Shown here one piece after another: positions 34,336 through 45,400 of a stretch of DNA of 64,000 nt. Position 1 is the first letter of the stretch, and the number at the start of each line of letters is the position of its first letter. Source of the stretch: Plazaster borealis (Eukaryota; Echinodermata; Asteroidea; Forcipulatida; Labidiasteridae); the NCBI GenBank assembly GCA_021014325.1, contig CM037462.1, positions 19,364,135 to 19,428,134 on the forward strand, in the 5' to 3' direction. A program made the translations under genes and the position numbers. Under the pieces are notes generated by a model, which saw nothing but the letters and a program-made list of their open reading frames with translations, was not told the DNA's origin and ran no database searches.

Positions 34336-37300
34336 CTTAAAATTAATGGATGGAGAAAACAATTTCAATTCATACAATATTTGCTAAATACAAAGACTTT
34401 CACCAATATCTCAATGAACAAAATTGAAGATTTAAAGCCATGGTGTCAAAGACCAGTATCCTCACTTGGTGTATCCCAACATATGCATAAAATAACAAGC
34501 CTGTGAAAATTGGGGCTCAATTGGTCATCGAAGTTGCAAGAAAATAATGAAAGAAAAAACACCCGTTGCATAGAAATGTGTGCTTTCAGATGCCTGAAAC
34601 TGAAGCCTTTCTCAGATTCAAATTTGTTCATGAAAAATTACCTCTTTCTCTAAAACTACATTACTTCAAAGGGGGACATTTCCAACAATGTTTTATAATA
34701 TCAACAGCTCTCCAGTGCTCTTTACCAAGTAATTTTTTATGATCATTAACTTGTGGAGTAATTACCAAAAGTACACCCTGCCTTTAAAGTAACCATAAAA
34801 ATACAATAAAGGAAGCAAATATTTTTTGAAATCAAACATGTATAAAAGTCTTCTAGGCTAGTTTTCCCCAAATTTATTTTACAAACATGAAGTGGTCAAC
34901 ATTTAGAAAACAAAAACAAAATAGTAAACAGTTTACAAAATGTCAGTTTTTAATGTGTATTTAAACTCACTTAGTCTTGATGTAGCAGTTAAAAATGGTG
35001 CAAGGTCCAGCATGTCTTCCTCTCTAGTGAAGAACAAGAAAAAATGAAACATGAGATCATGGAGGTAGAATTAGAAAGATCAACAGTTATAGAAAGATCG
35101 ACTGCCAACTGGACTTCAAAATGAGTCACAGTAAAATCACTAGTAAGTCACAATAAATAGTGCAGAAGCCACTTTTGTTTTTTTCCTTTTCAATACAGCA
35201 GAACCAAACAGAGGCTGGAAGGCAGTAGCCAGAATTGTGATTCAACACACAATCTCAGAGACTGGTCAGGAAGTTCAATTTGTGGAGGTTGTACATAGGT
35301 ATTGTTTTCACATCTCACCATAAATCATAAACTTTTTAAAGATGGCAAATCTGAAAACAGAAATATTATTAGTAAAACATCAATTTCACTAAAAAAGGGT
35401 TATGAGACCTTTTTAATACAATTTCAATCCATCTTACTAATACTTTGACATGATTCATTCTAAATATGTAGACAGTTTTGGGGTGTAAGTATGTTAAGAA
35501 GAAACAGCATGCAACATAGTTCCTATAAAATAATCCGGAGATAGCCCACAACCCAAAACAAACATTGAATTGAGAAATGTCTGTTTTTAACAGGGGTTGA
35601 TTGAATTATAATAAACACATTCCCATCCCCATTATTTTCCCAATATACCTCAGATGATTAATTTGAACAATTCAATTGCTAATAAAACAGTCACCATTTA
35701 GATTTTCAATTTAATCTTAAAACGTACACAAAATCAAACGGCGTCGTCTTTAACACAATTCCTGTATGTAACCAGTTAGAACATTTGAACATACTTACTC
35801 TTCTTCAATCTCTGGTAGTTTGTTATAATATTCCTCTGGTAATACTACATGGCAGGTACAGCATGCTAACGATGCTTCACATGCACCTACAACAAAATAA
35901 TAACAGAATGGTTTAGGAGAGAATTGCGATTAATGCAAGTATCTTCTTCTTTTTTCGTAGGAGTCTCAGGCCATGTTTGATTTAAAGGCATTGGACACGT
36001 TTGGTAATTACTCAAAATATATATTAGCATAAAAACTGACTTGGTAACGAGCAACAAATAGTATAAAACATTGTGAGAAACGACTCCCTCTGAAGTAACG
36101 TAGTTTTGAGAAAGAGGTAATTTCTCACTAAAATAATAAAAACTTCTTGCAAGAAGCCTTTTATTCCCAATCTGAAAGCACACAAATTTGTACAACAAGG
36201 GTGTTTTTTTCTTTCATCACTTTCTTGCAACTTTGATGACCATTGAGCCCAAATTTTCACAGGCTTGTTATTTTATGCATATGTTGGGATACACCAAGTG
36301 AGAACACTGGTCTTTGACAATTACCAAACGTGTTCAGTGCCTTTAATCGACTTCGGCTATGGCTGTTGGCTGCAATGACAATGATGAAGAATAGGACTTT
36401 TTGGCATTCAAGCCATAGCCACTGCCAAAGCCATCAATTCTGACATGGCCTTAATCTCATCTCAGTTGTAGCCACTCCTTCGTGGCGTCATCCGTACCAA
36501 CGATCCTTTGCATTCCATGCAGCGACTTGTATACAGGACTCTGGCAGATTATATGCTCTGTTTAAAGGGATTGTATACATTTGTTAATTGGAACGCACTG
36601 TTTGATTCAATCCTATATAGTTGTAAATACATTCCATAAAACTGACCTGTGAAAATTTCATTTCAAAAGATGGTAGCGTTTTTGAGATGATGCCGAAAAT
36701 CTGGAGCGGTTATGTCCACGCAGGAAGAATAATCTGCAATTGGAATACACAATCTGAGAAACTTTACTGCAGTAACGCTTCTCAGATTCAAATTTTTTGG
36801 GATAAAAAGTGATATCTTTGTCCAGAATCACAGTACTTCGAAGTAAAGATTCTCAAAATGCATTATACTATCCAAAGCTGCTGTACTTCTTACCAAGTAA
36901 GTTTTTATTGCCATTAATTTTCAGAGTCATTATCAAACGTATACAGACCCTTTAATCATGGTTAACACTGATCTTGAAAAAGCATTGTTTACACTGATTT
37001 CATCTAAGATTGAGTAATCTTCCTTCAAAAAAGATGCACCTTTTCCCCCCAACACAAACACAGAATTGACAAAAATGATACATCCTGACTGGTAAAAAGT
37101 TATTTTTAATACTTGATCCTTAACAAATAAATGTTGCTTTTAGGTTAGGAGAGACTCCGCTAGGGTGGAAATGTTATGCTATTGCACTCTTTGCATTTAC
37201 ACCACATGTTAATTGATTGATGTAAGTTTGCAACAGCTACTTTTTGTTTACAATAAGTGCAATGTTTTGTTGCTGTTTCAAAGTAATATTTTCTGTTGAT

Positions 37301-40300
37301 TTTCTAGTCATTAGAGATTACCATGTGTTTATCATATGATAATTGTACAAAAAACAAGACCCCTGAAATATCTAAATTCACAAGAAATTTACCTTCAACT
37401 TCTATGTCGTGTCTGTGTGCCAAATACATAACATTATCTCCTATTTTTCCTTGTACTGGAATACTCTCTCCACTTCTGTCCACATATGTGATATTTACAC
37501 TGTTAAGGGAGAGAAAACAACATTCATGTAATAGTGAATCACTTCATATAAACCTAAAACACAATTGATATAACCAGGAATGGAATTTCATCTTTTGAGA
37601 GGGCAAGCTTAAATGTCATTTTCACTTTGCAAAGGGCATTTCCATTGTAAAATCTGAAAGTTTATAGGACACTTTTGAAGGGGCACCAAGGCCAATACCA
37701 GGGGCAACGGAGGCCATGGCCTCCGTGGCCTCGGTGTAATACCAGGCCTGTATAACTTACAGCCAATTTCATAAAGTTTTTGAGTGAGCAAATGTTTGTG
37801 CTTATTATGGCAGAAAAATGTGAACAAGCTTTCATGGTGTGTGTGCATGTTCACAATAATTAGACCCCTTGCATATGACGTCACAAGACCTAAACAGTGC
37901 CCTCACTGAGGTCAAAGGAAGACCTATTATTGGTTGAGAGTTGTGTGTGGCGCATATGAGCTTGTACGTTTCCATTGTTTCTTGTTTGATCTCAGTGATG
38001 GCGGACTATCCAAGGGGTTTATTTGCATTGTCAAATCAATGATCTGCTTACAAGAGCCACCAGTGAGTTAGCATGCATCTTGCTTTGCTGATAAAAGTTA
38101 CACTAAGGCCTAACAATTTTGTTTGTTATGCTGGGGAACCAGAGTGACCCTAAAAATGCGGCCGACCCTGGAGATTTTTTTTTTTTCAACTTTTTTTCCC
38201 CTAGCTGAAGTTTTGTCAAGGATAAAAACCCAACTTTCCTACCACAAACAAAGCCGAGAGTGAAAAGAAAACCTGACATCATTTTCTTTATTTAATGTCA
38301 GCCCCAGACACTCTCCAGCCCTGGGAGAATGATTGACACTCCTGTTGAGATCCAATTACGTCTTATCTTAATCCTCTGCAGTTTGTTTTACATTGTTTCA
38401 GTTTGTAATACTCTTGCTTCAATCAAACGCAAGCCATGGCTATGTCTTTGTGGTTTTATGACCTGGTTCTGTGACCCTTAAGAGTGGGTACTAGTGTTCT
38501 ATTAAACCTGGAAAGTGTGTTGACATCCGCTAGCTTAAAGTTTTGATTGGAACTGTAGAAACAGTTAAACAGTTAACTGTAATATACAAGTTTCGTTTTA
38601 CTGTTTCGAAAAAATAATAAAAAATTCCCACCTACCTACCCTATTTTTTCTGGCCCGTTACGCCAACATAGCATTTTTATTTTAGGCCTAAGCAGGGTTG
38701 ATGAAATAGAAATTCTGCTTATGATGAGTCTCTGTAAGCAAAACAATCTCTGCTTACATGTTTTATGAAATTGGTCCCTGGCTATTTATTTCATACTGGC
38801 GTGTCGTGGCGTGTCGTGGCCGAGCGGATAAGAACACCGAACTCAAGCTCTGGTGTTTCTGATCAGCAGAGTGTGGGTTCGAATCCCAGTCGTGACACTT
38901 GTGTCCTTAAGCAAGACACTTAACCACATGCTTCGTCCTTCGGATGGGACGTTAAGCTGTAGGTCCCGTGTGTTGTGTAATGCACGTAACAGAACCCAGT
39001 GCACTTATCGCAAAGAGAGAAGGGGTTCGCCCCGGTGTTCCTGGTTTGATTGGCTGCATATTGCGCCACAGCACCTTGTAAACCATTACATGGTGCTATG
39101 TAAAGGAATAGGGGTCATACTTCAACACGTAACTCCACTTACCTTGTAGGAAAAATACTGAGCGCTTTGAGACACCCATCGGGAGTATAAAGCGCTTTAT
39201 AAGAACTGCATTATTATTATTATTATTATACTCACATTTCATCTGGTGATTTGGGATCTTGATACTCATAGTCACCATGCCTTAAAGGTCCTGTACAAAA
39301 CGACACAAATTCAAGATAAGTTATGCCTCAAAAGTCCTGTACAAAATGACACAAATTCAAAACAATGGTTGGTTCGCGCACTCGGGTTCAAGCGTTGAGT
39401 GTGCTTTGTTGACAGCAAAACAGCCGCGAATATTGAGTAAGAATTTTAGTTTTTTTAAGGTTGGTTTTTGCATGTAATTCGACAAAAGTGATGACCTAGC
39501 ATTGTGAATGTATGTACAGTGTGTTGAGAAAGTTTTAGGTGAGTAGTACAAAGGAAGCTGAAGTTAGTGCTGGCTGAAGACCAGAAAAGGTTGAGGCTCT
39601 ATCAATGACCATTTTCAAAACGTATAGCATAACTGAAGCCCAAAATGTGCGACTCCTATGGCTCACAGGGAGCCTTTAGTTCTAGAAGTAGATGTCGAAT
39701 TTTCGTGGTGTTTTGTCAATTATTATGGTTTAACGCAGTTTATTGCTTTGAAAATTATATATGTTGTTGGGAATGTAAAACTAAGTGATTAACAATATGG
39801 AAGTAGGCTAACATCAATTCAACAAAATAACGAAGAAAACCTGAGAATAAGACTTGACCTCCGTTTCCGGTTTCCTTGTAAAAAATTAAGAATTTTGCCC
39901 AACTGACGGTCATGTTGTCATATTGTAATAGACGCACATATTCGGGCGTGATTGGCAAATGTTTTTTTTTACAATTAAGCATTCTCATCCCAAGTTTTAA
40001 TTTTTCTACAATGTTTATTTGAACAAATTATTTGTATTATTTATTAATATAGTCGGAATAATTTCCGTATCATGCCATCAATTTCTAATGGATTTATTTG
40101 ATTTTGTATTGAATGTTTGACCTTTTTTCTCTTTTTTAAATATTCCTTTTTTAAAAAATTGGTAGCTAAAATGCAAAATTTTGACCTTTAAAATGAAAAT
40201 TTAAGCGAGTGTAAGCAAGCAGCGTTGTGAAGACCACCGTAGACCAGAAAATTGCTTATTTTTCATGATTTTGGAAACTTTGTAGCCGTTCAAAGTGCCT

Positions 40301-41755
40301 GTGCCTTTCTGTATACATTCTTTCAACCCTTCTGGACAGGTGAGGTAAGGATATAATTTGACCTAAATTAAGTGAGATAAATTGGTGGAATGCAGCGGAA
40401 AGTTTACCCTAAAGTCTATTATTAATAGACTTTATGGTAAAATGTTTTACAATTTTTGTATAATTAATTAATAGTACTAATTAATTATACAAAAATTGTA
40501 AAAGAAATTATATTCAACTTGCTATTATGGCATGGATGGGTATTTTTTTTCAAAAAATTTGTATGACAAAATATAATTTGAAAAGATGATTTGATTTCAT
40601 AGAAAAAAACATATAGTCTTTCTCTGTTTTTTAATTTTATGTTTTCGATATGCGCGAGCGAGGGCCTCGCTCGCCGAGTCGAGTTGGGCTGATTTACGTC
40701 CTGACGTTGTCGTTAGTCAATAGTCATACAGTTGTTTGACCAGTTCCGGATCACTTTTTGAATCCACGTTGTTTTTGTTGCAATCTCTTTGACATCTTAA
40801 ACAAAAAACAGTCAAACAGTTTTCCTAAACATGTCATGAAACTCACCAAGTATCCATTGGCAAAAAAATATTAATACTCTTGCAGAGGCTTCAAGAAAAG
40901 TAACGTCACCCGTTTGACCAGTTCCGGATCGGTTGATTCTATTCCGGATCAGTAGCGCGCCCTCTATTGCAAGCCCATACTCGAGCCTCCCATTCATAAA
41001 ACTGTTTCACGAGCACGAACTTCAGAAGTGCGCCACCAATTGACGTAGCAAGATGTTGAGTGATCCGGAACTGGTCAAGGGTACGATGCCCCCAAAAACC
41101 TGATTTCTGTAATTTTATTTCCTCACAAAAACAAGACAACTGCTCAGTATTTACGTGAAACAATTTTTACTTATTCTTAGCATTTTACATAAATGATAAA
41201 TGTTACTTGCCCTGGCGTTCCAATTTGAAAGGTGAGAAGTTTTATGTAGCATTTTTCAAGCAAGATTTAAAAGAAAATAATTATCATTAATATCGCAGAC
41301 AAACTTTAGAAAAAACGTCATAATTTATTTGTCGATGATGTTTGGTACTTTATTTTTGGTCTGTTGGTTTATTAGATGTTATACTTCACATGTATCAACA
41401 GAAATTTGTAATGTGAGCAGTAATGTAATTATGTGGTTAGTGCAAAGTTGAAGTAATCCGGAACTGGTCAATGATCCGGAACTGGTCAATGATCCGGAAC
41501 TGGTCAAACGACTGTATTTATTACGTAATGAGTTACACTCTACTAAAATAAGTTACACGGTCATTTACCACTTTGTGAATGGAAATCTCTTGTTGCTTTC
41601 CGTAATTGTTTTGATAGATATTTTGAGCTGCTTCCAACATTACCAAACAATCTAGCGGTAAGATTAAAAGGGGTCGTTGACGCTGAGAAGTTAAGACGCT
41701 GTCGATGAAGAAGTTGACGAGCACCACATTTCGTAAGTTTCATGAACAGCGCCAT
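34232..41755 (-). CDS. FDX2: Mitochondrial [2Fe-2S] ferredoxin, FDX2 type (complete, 6 exons)
   Basis: Spliced product 197 residues. Known role: FDX2 passes electrons from NADPH-ferredoxin reductase to the mitochondrial ISCU/NFS1 cluster-assembly complex. Residues 1 to about 60 are rich in R, K, S and T with no acidic residue before the late 50s, as expected of a matrix presequence. The iron-sulfur ligands are C119, C125, C128 and C165, a perfect CX5CX2CX36C. Block [11 protein letters not shown] before the fold and the C-terminus [13 protein letters not shown] are diagnostic of FDX2 rather than FDX1. All five introns are GT-AG with matched phases. The residue before the fourth ligand is serine (split AGT codon) where glycine is usual. 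It is divergently transcribed from CACHD1. Confidence 0.96.
34432..34787. mobile_element. TTAA MITE, family A, in FDX2 intron 5
   Basis: Both TTAA ends kept; CGACTCCC region altered. About 95 bp upstream of exon 6 on the transcript. Confidence 0.72.
34971..35023 (-). CDS. FDX2: FDX2 exon 5
   Basis: 53 nt coding [17 protein letters not shown]; acceptor TTCACTAG, donor CTAA/GTGAGT. DMLD-AP-L---SRL is strongly conserved in ferredoxins. Confidence 0.95.
35799..35886 (-). CDS. FDX2: FDX2 exon 4: three cluster cysteines
   Basis: 88 nt coding [20 protein letters not shown] and following residues, holding ligands C119, C125 and C128. C126 is an extra cysteine not needed by the motif. Donor GTAAGTAT. 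Confidence 0.97.
35982..36346. mobile_element. TTAA MITE, family A, in FDX2 intron 3
   Basis: TTAAAGGCATTGGACACG to GTGTTCAGTGCCTTTAA; starts 96 bp from exon 4. Confidence 0.78.
36562..36955. mobile_element. TTAA MITE, family B, in FDX2 intron 3
   Basis: TTAAAGGGATTGTATACATT to CGTATACAGACCCTTTAA with the family B interior. Confidence 0.78.
37393..37499 (-). CDS. FDX2: FDX2 exon 3: ferredoxin fold
   Basis: 107 nt coding [18 protein letters not shown] and [17 protein letters not shown], the first part of the ferredoxin fold. Confidence 0.96.
38811..39230 (+). repeat. Ser/Leu-tRNA-like SINE against the FDX2 exon 2 donor
   Basis: Same family as 19409. Its (ATT)n tail ends at about 39230; the minus-strand donor GTGAG occupies 39231-39235. 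It is antisense to FDX2. Confidence 0.85.
39236..39290 (-). CDS. FDX2: FDX2 exon 2
   Basis: 55 nt coding [17 protein letters not shown]. Acceptor TTTTGTACAG, donor AAAT/GTGAGT. The intron beyond about +6 of this donor is the ATT-repeat tail of a SINE. Confidence 0.93.
39745..39905. repeat. Interspersed repeat shared with 46800-46945
   Basis: ATATATGTTGTTGGGAATGT, ATCAATTCAACAA and GAAAACC-CGAAT phrases occur in the same order in both. Confidence 0.55.
40395..40503. repeat. Two adjacent perfect hairpins
   Basis: One pairs AAAGTCTATTA with TAATAGACTTT (about 40400-40435). The other has 27-bp arms (TTTTACAATTTTTGTATAAT and complement, about 40446-40503). Confidence 0.75.
40727..41516. mobile_element. 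Inverted-repeat element of Tc1/mariner type (nonautonomous)
   Basis: TA then CAGTTGTTTGACCAGTTCCG; right end CGGAACTGGTCAAACGACTG then TA. TGATCCGGAACTGGTCAA recurs inside and three times at the right end. In FDX2 intron 1, 52 bp from exon 1. Confidence 0.7.
41569..41755 (-). CDS. FDX2: FDX2 exon 1: start and mitochondrial presequence
   Basis: ATG at 41755 in the context CAAGATGGCGCT, close to the TISU initiation element. Codes residues 1-62 and one base of residue 63; donor AGTG/GTAAAT. A second in-frame ATG is at codon 5. Confidence 0.92.
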
Positions 41756-42090
41756 CTTGAAAATTACACGGAATTGTGGGATAAGAAATGTTGACCTTTG
41801 ACATTAACGCAAAACTAATCATGCATGCAAAAATGCCACACGGCACTGCACTGCAGTAAGCTCCTTTGGTTTCGAAGATGAGAGGTCGGCCGTAGGTTAA
41901 CGTTACGGTGTTTCATGGTTTTAGTTTTGCACTTTGTAGCAACAATGTCTCAACAAATGAATACAGAAAGTACGAGAGACATATTTTAAAGATGATAGTA
42001 AGGTGAAAAGCCGTTGTATATTCACCATCGTGAGAAGAATAGCTACCGTGATTCGACGATAGTCGATCGGGGTTTGTGTGCGGCATCAAA
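41756..42090. promoter_or_regulatory. Bidirectional FDX2/CACHD1 promoter interval
   Basis: 335 bp separates two divergent start codons and must hold both 5' UTRs and the core promoter. No TATA box is evident. Both start codons sit in AAnATGGCG contexts. Transcription start sites cannot be placed from sequence alone. Confidence 0.75.
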
Positions 42091-42471
42091 ATGGCGTCAA
42101 CGTCTTGTGAGTTGGTGAGTTTCATTGTTGTACTGCTGTGTGGTTCTGTCATGTTCACGAAGGCAGTTTCCTCATCTCTCGCCTCTGCTGGGTCCATTCA
42201 AAGTGAAGCCAGAGAATCAAACACTGGAACCAACAAGCAGAGAGGTAGTGACAAGAACCTCCAAAAGACACAAATTAACTTCAACAATCCTGATTTATTG
42301 CGTGAATTGGCGTCAACATTGCACCAGCCTGGCGGAGCTGCAAGCAAGGTTCAGAGCAGGGCCACTGATGCAGACACCAATCTGGATGCAACTTTGCTCC
42401 GTCAAGTTAAGGTGTTGAATAGGAGATTCAGATATATTGTGGACTCAGAACTTGGATTAAATTCATTACAG
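42091..42471 (+). CDS. CACHD1: CACHD1 exon 1: signal peptide
   Basis: 127 codons ending LGLNSLQ at donor ACAG/GTGAGT. The ATG at 42091 is chosen because it begins the signal peptide and has no upstream ATG in frame. Confidence 0.93.
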
Positions 42472-45400
42472 GTGAGTTACTTTATTTATAATTACTTACT
42501 ATTTATTGTTTTTGGATTGCATTTAATTTATTGACAGTGACTTAACTTTGTATGTAAACAAACCTCTTGTTGTTGAGTGAGTGATCATGAAAAATCATAT
42601 TACATTTTATTTTTTAGTCTATAGTTACCCACTTGATTGTTGTTGTCAAAGTAACTATAAATTTATTAAATCTATTCTTAGCCTAAATACTGAATTCAGG
42701 CTGAATATGCTTAGTTGCGATTATCGTAACGGCCCTCCATCCTTCCGACAGTTGCCAACTGTCGGGAGGATTATCGCAACTAGAATGCCTATCACTATCA
42801 CAGTAAAGCAAGTCTAGGAATTTCATTTATTTTCATTGATTAATTCTGGTTGTGAAGCCAAGGACTCTCAGAAAAGCGAACTAAATAAATATACTAGCCA
42901 AGAACCCCATGGAGAGAAGACAAAGAAGGAAATTTCAGTTTTAGATGTGGGAGGAAAACCCCAGAGAAATACTCCAGGGAAAACCCACGCAGTCAGGTAG
43001 ACTGAAAATCCAATCCACATAGTGCCCCCAGTGGGATTCGAACCGGTGTCCTAGTGGTGGAAGTCGAGGAATGATTGATACCACTACACCAACCAAACCG
43101 CCCAAATCTTAAGTTTATCACATGTGCTTATTTTAATAAAGTGTTAAACAATACACAATACCGAGCTTGTTGAATAGTTTTACTCAGTGAGAAGCTTGTT
43201 TGTGTGAATTGTAGAAAATAAAATCACAGTGGAGTGGATTTAAACTATTTACCATAAAGTGAACAGTGCAGTGCAAGTTCTTGCAGATTGCATACTCTCC
43301 TATGATGAAGGGCTCGAATTTGGGGTAAAGTTCCACAAGACCATAGGGCTCGTAAGCTCAAAATGTTTACCAGACCAAAATTTATTTTACAAGACCAGAA
43401 TCTAAATGAAAGGGAACTTTTTACGAAGTTTATCTTGTAAACTATTTTTATTTGTATTGGTTTACATACTTTGATACTCAACAGAATATTTACCTGACTG
43501 AAAGTCTACAGTTGAACATCAATTCGTTTTATTTTTATATCACAGTCACGACAGTGAGGTATTATTATTCAATTGAAAAAAACACACAAGACTGCCAAAT
43601 TTTACTGGCCCGATGCTAAAATCACTGGCCTCAGACCTACAGTCCAGTGTAAAAGCCCTGTGATGTACATTGCAATTATACTCTTGTTTGAATGTCTGAA
43701 ATGTGAGAATGAGAAACAAAGAAAATAGTTTAATCAAGTATTTGCGTGTTTTACTTAGGAAGAGGTTCATCAATTTTTGTGGTATTTTTGTTTTGTATAC
43801 AAATAGATGAGTCTTTTGTACTGCAAAAATCCCAACACTTTTTTACAAAAACAACCTGACAATTTTTTTTTTTTACACCTACATTGTAACATTAAAATTA
43901 CTGTGTGATTAGTGCAAAGAGCAAACCATTTGAAACAAGTTACCAATTTGGTTAAAGGTATTATACAGGATTGGTAAAGCTGAACAAATAGTCGCAGACA
44001 GTGTGCAAGTTTTGAGTGGTCAACTATACATAAAATAACAAACCTGTGAAAATTTGGGCTTAATCAAATCCGTTGTGTGAGTCAGGAGAAAATAGTGAAC
44101 AATTTTGGTTGTACAGTGTAGCAACTGAAATCTGCTGTTGTGTTTTTGTAGGTTTTCCGATACAGTTTTCTCGAAAATGTCTTCATTTCAGAGGTAAATT
44201 ATTTCACAGAAAAAAATGGTTCTAGTATGAACTTTATAATCAGTAAGTTTTCAGACTAAAACAAAACAATGATGTTTGTTAACCTTACTAATCCTTTATA
44301 ATAAATTTAAACTTAAAGTTTAGATCAGTTTTGTTCTCTTTCTTTCATATAAATTGGTAATGTTTAATAACCATGGGTGGAGACTGTCCCTTCATAAGCT
44401 GTTAACAAAAATCATGTTAGAAATAAAATGGAAAACCTGTTAAGTTGTTAGGGTCTAACATAGCCAAAGATCTACATATTGTTGCCACTAGCAATGAATC
44501 TTTAAAGGTATCGTACACGTTTGGTAATGACTCAAAACAAATATTAGCATAAAAATTTACTTGGTAACAAGCAACGGAGAGCTGTTGATAGTATAAAACA
44601 TTGTAGGAAATGGCTCCCTCTGAAGTAACATAGTTTTTGAGAAAGAGGTACATGTAATTTCTCACTAAAATAATAAAAACTTCTCGCAAGAAGTTTGTAT
44701 TTCTGTCTGAAAGCACACAAATTTGTACAACAAGGGTGTTTTTTTCTTTCATCATTTTCTTGCAACTTTGATTAACCAATTGAGCCCAAATTTTCACAGG
44801 CTTGTTATTTTATGCATAATGTCGGGATACACCATGGAGGAAGCACCAAGTGAGAACACTGGTCTTTGACAATTTCCAAACATGTTCAGTGCCTTTAACA
44901 TCACCCTGGCAATTAATGTCTTTACTTCCAGTGATTGCATTGATGTCCAGTTCATTGACCTGAACCCCTGAGGTATGCTAGCTAAGAACAATCACAAGTA
45001 GTGAATCAATCAACACAAAACAAAAAACTAAGGGATGGACTTCCATTTTTTTACACAGTGTCTAGATTGTAGATTTTAGAATATTTTTTATGCAATATGT
45101 TCAAATACAGATAGTGACCAAACAATGCATTGCATGCGGGTTACTTAGTGTCTAGATTGTAGATTTTAGAATATTTTATTGCAATAATCAAATAGCCTAC
45201 AGATAGGGACCAAACAATGCATTACATGCAGGGTTCTCCCATGCACAACTTGTGACAAGGTGAGTTATCAGGCCAATACATGCGAACTGTGGGCCTACAA
45301 TGCGTAAATGACAGCCTTTATACAACAAATTAAATTTAGAAAAAAAATTGTAAGCAAAAGTATTTTTTGTTCTGTACTTCAGATCAAATTTACAAAAATT

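Noticed and set aside
42076..42090. GTG start upstream of CACHD1
   Set aside because: Non-ATG initiation is not needed; the ATG at 42091 directly begins a good signal peptide.
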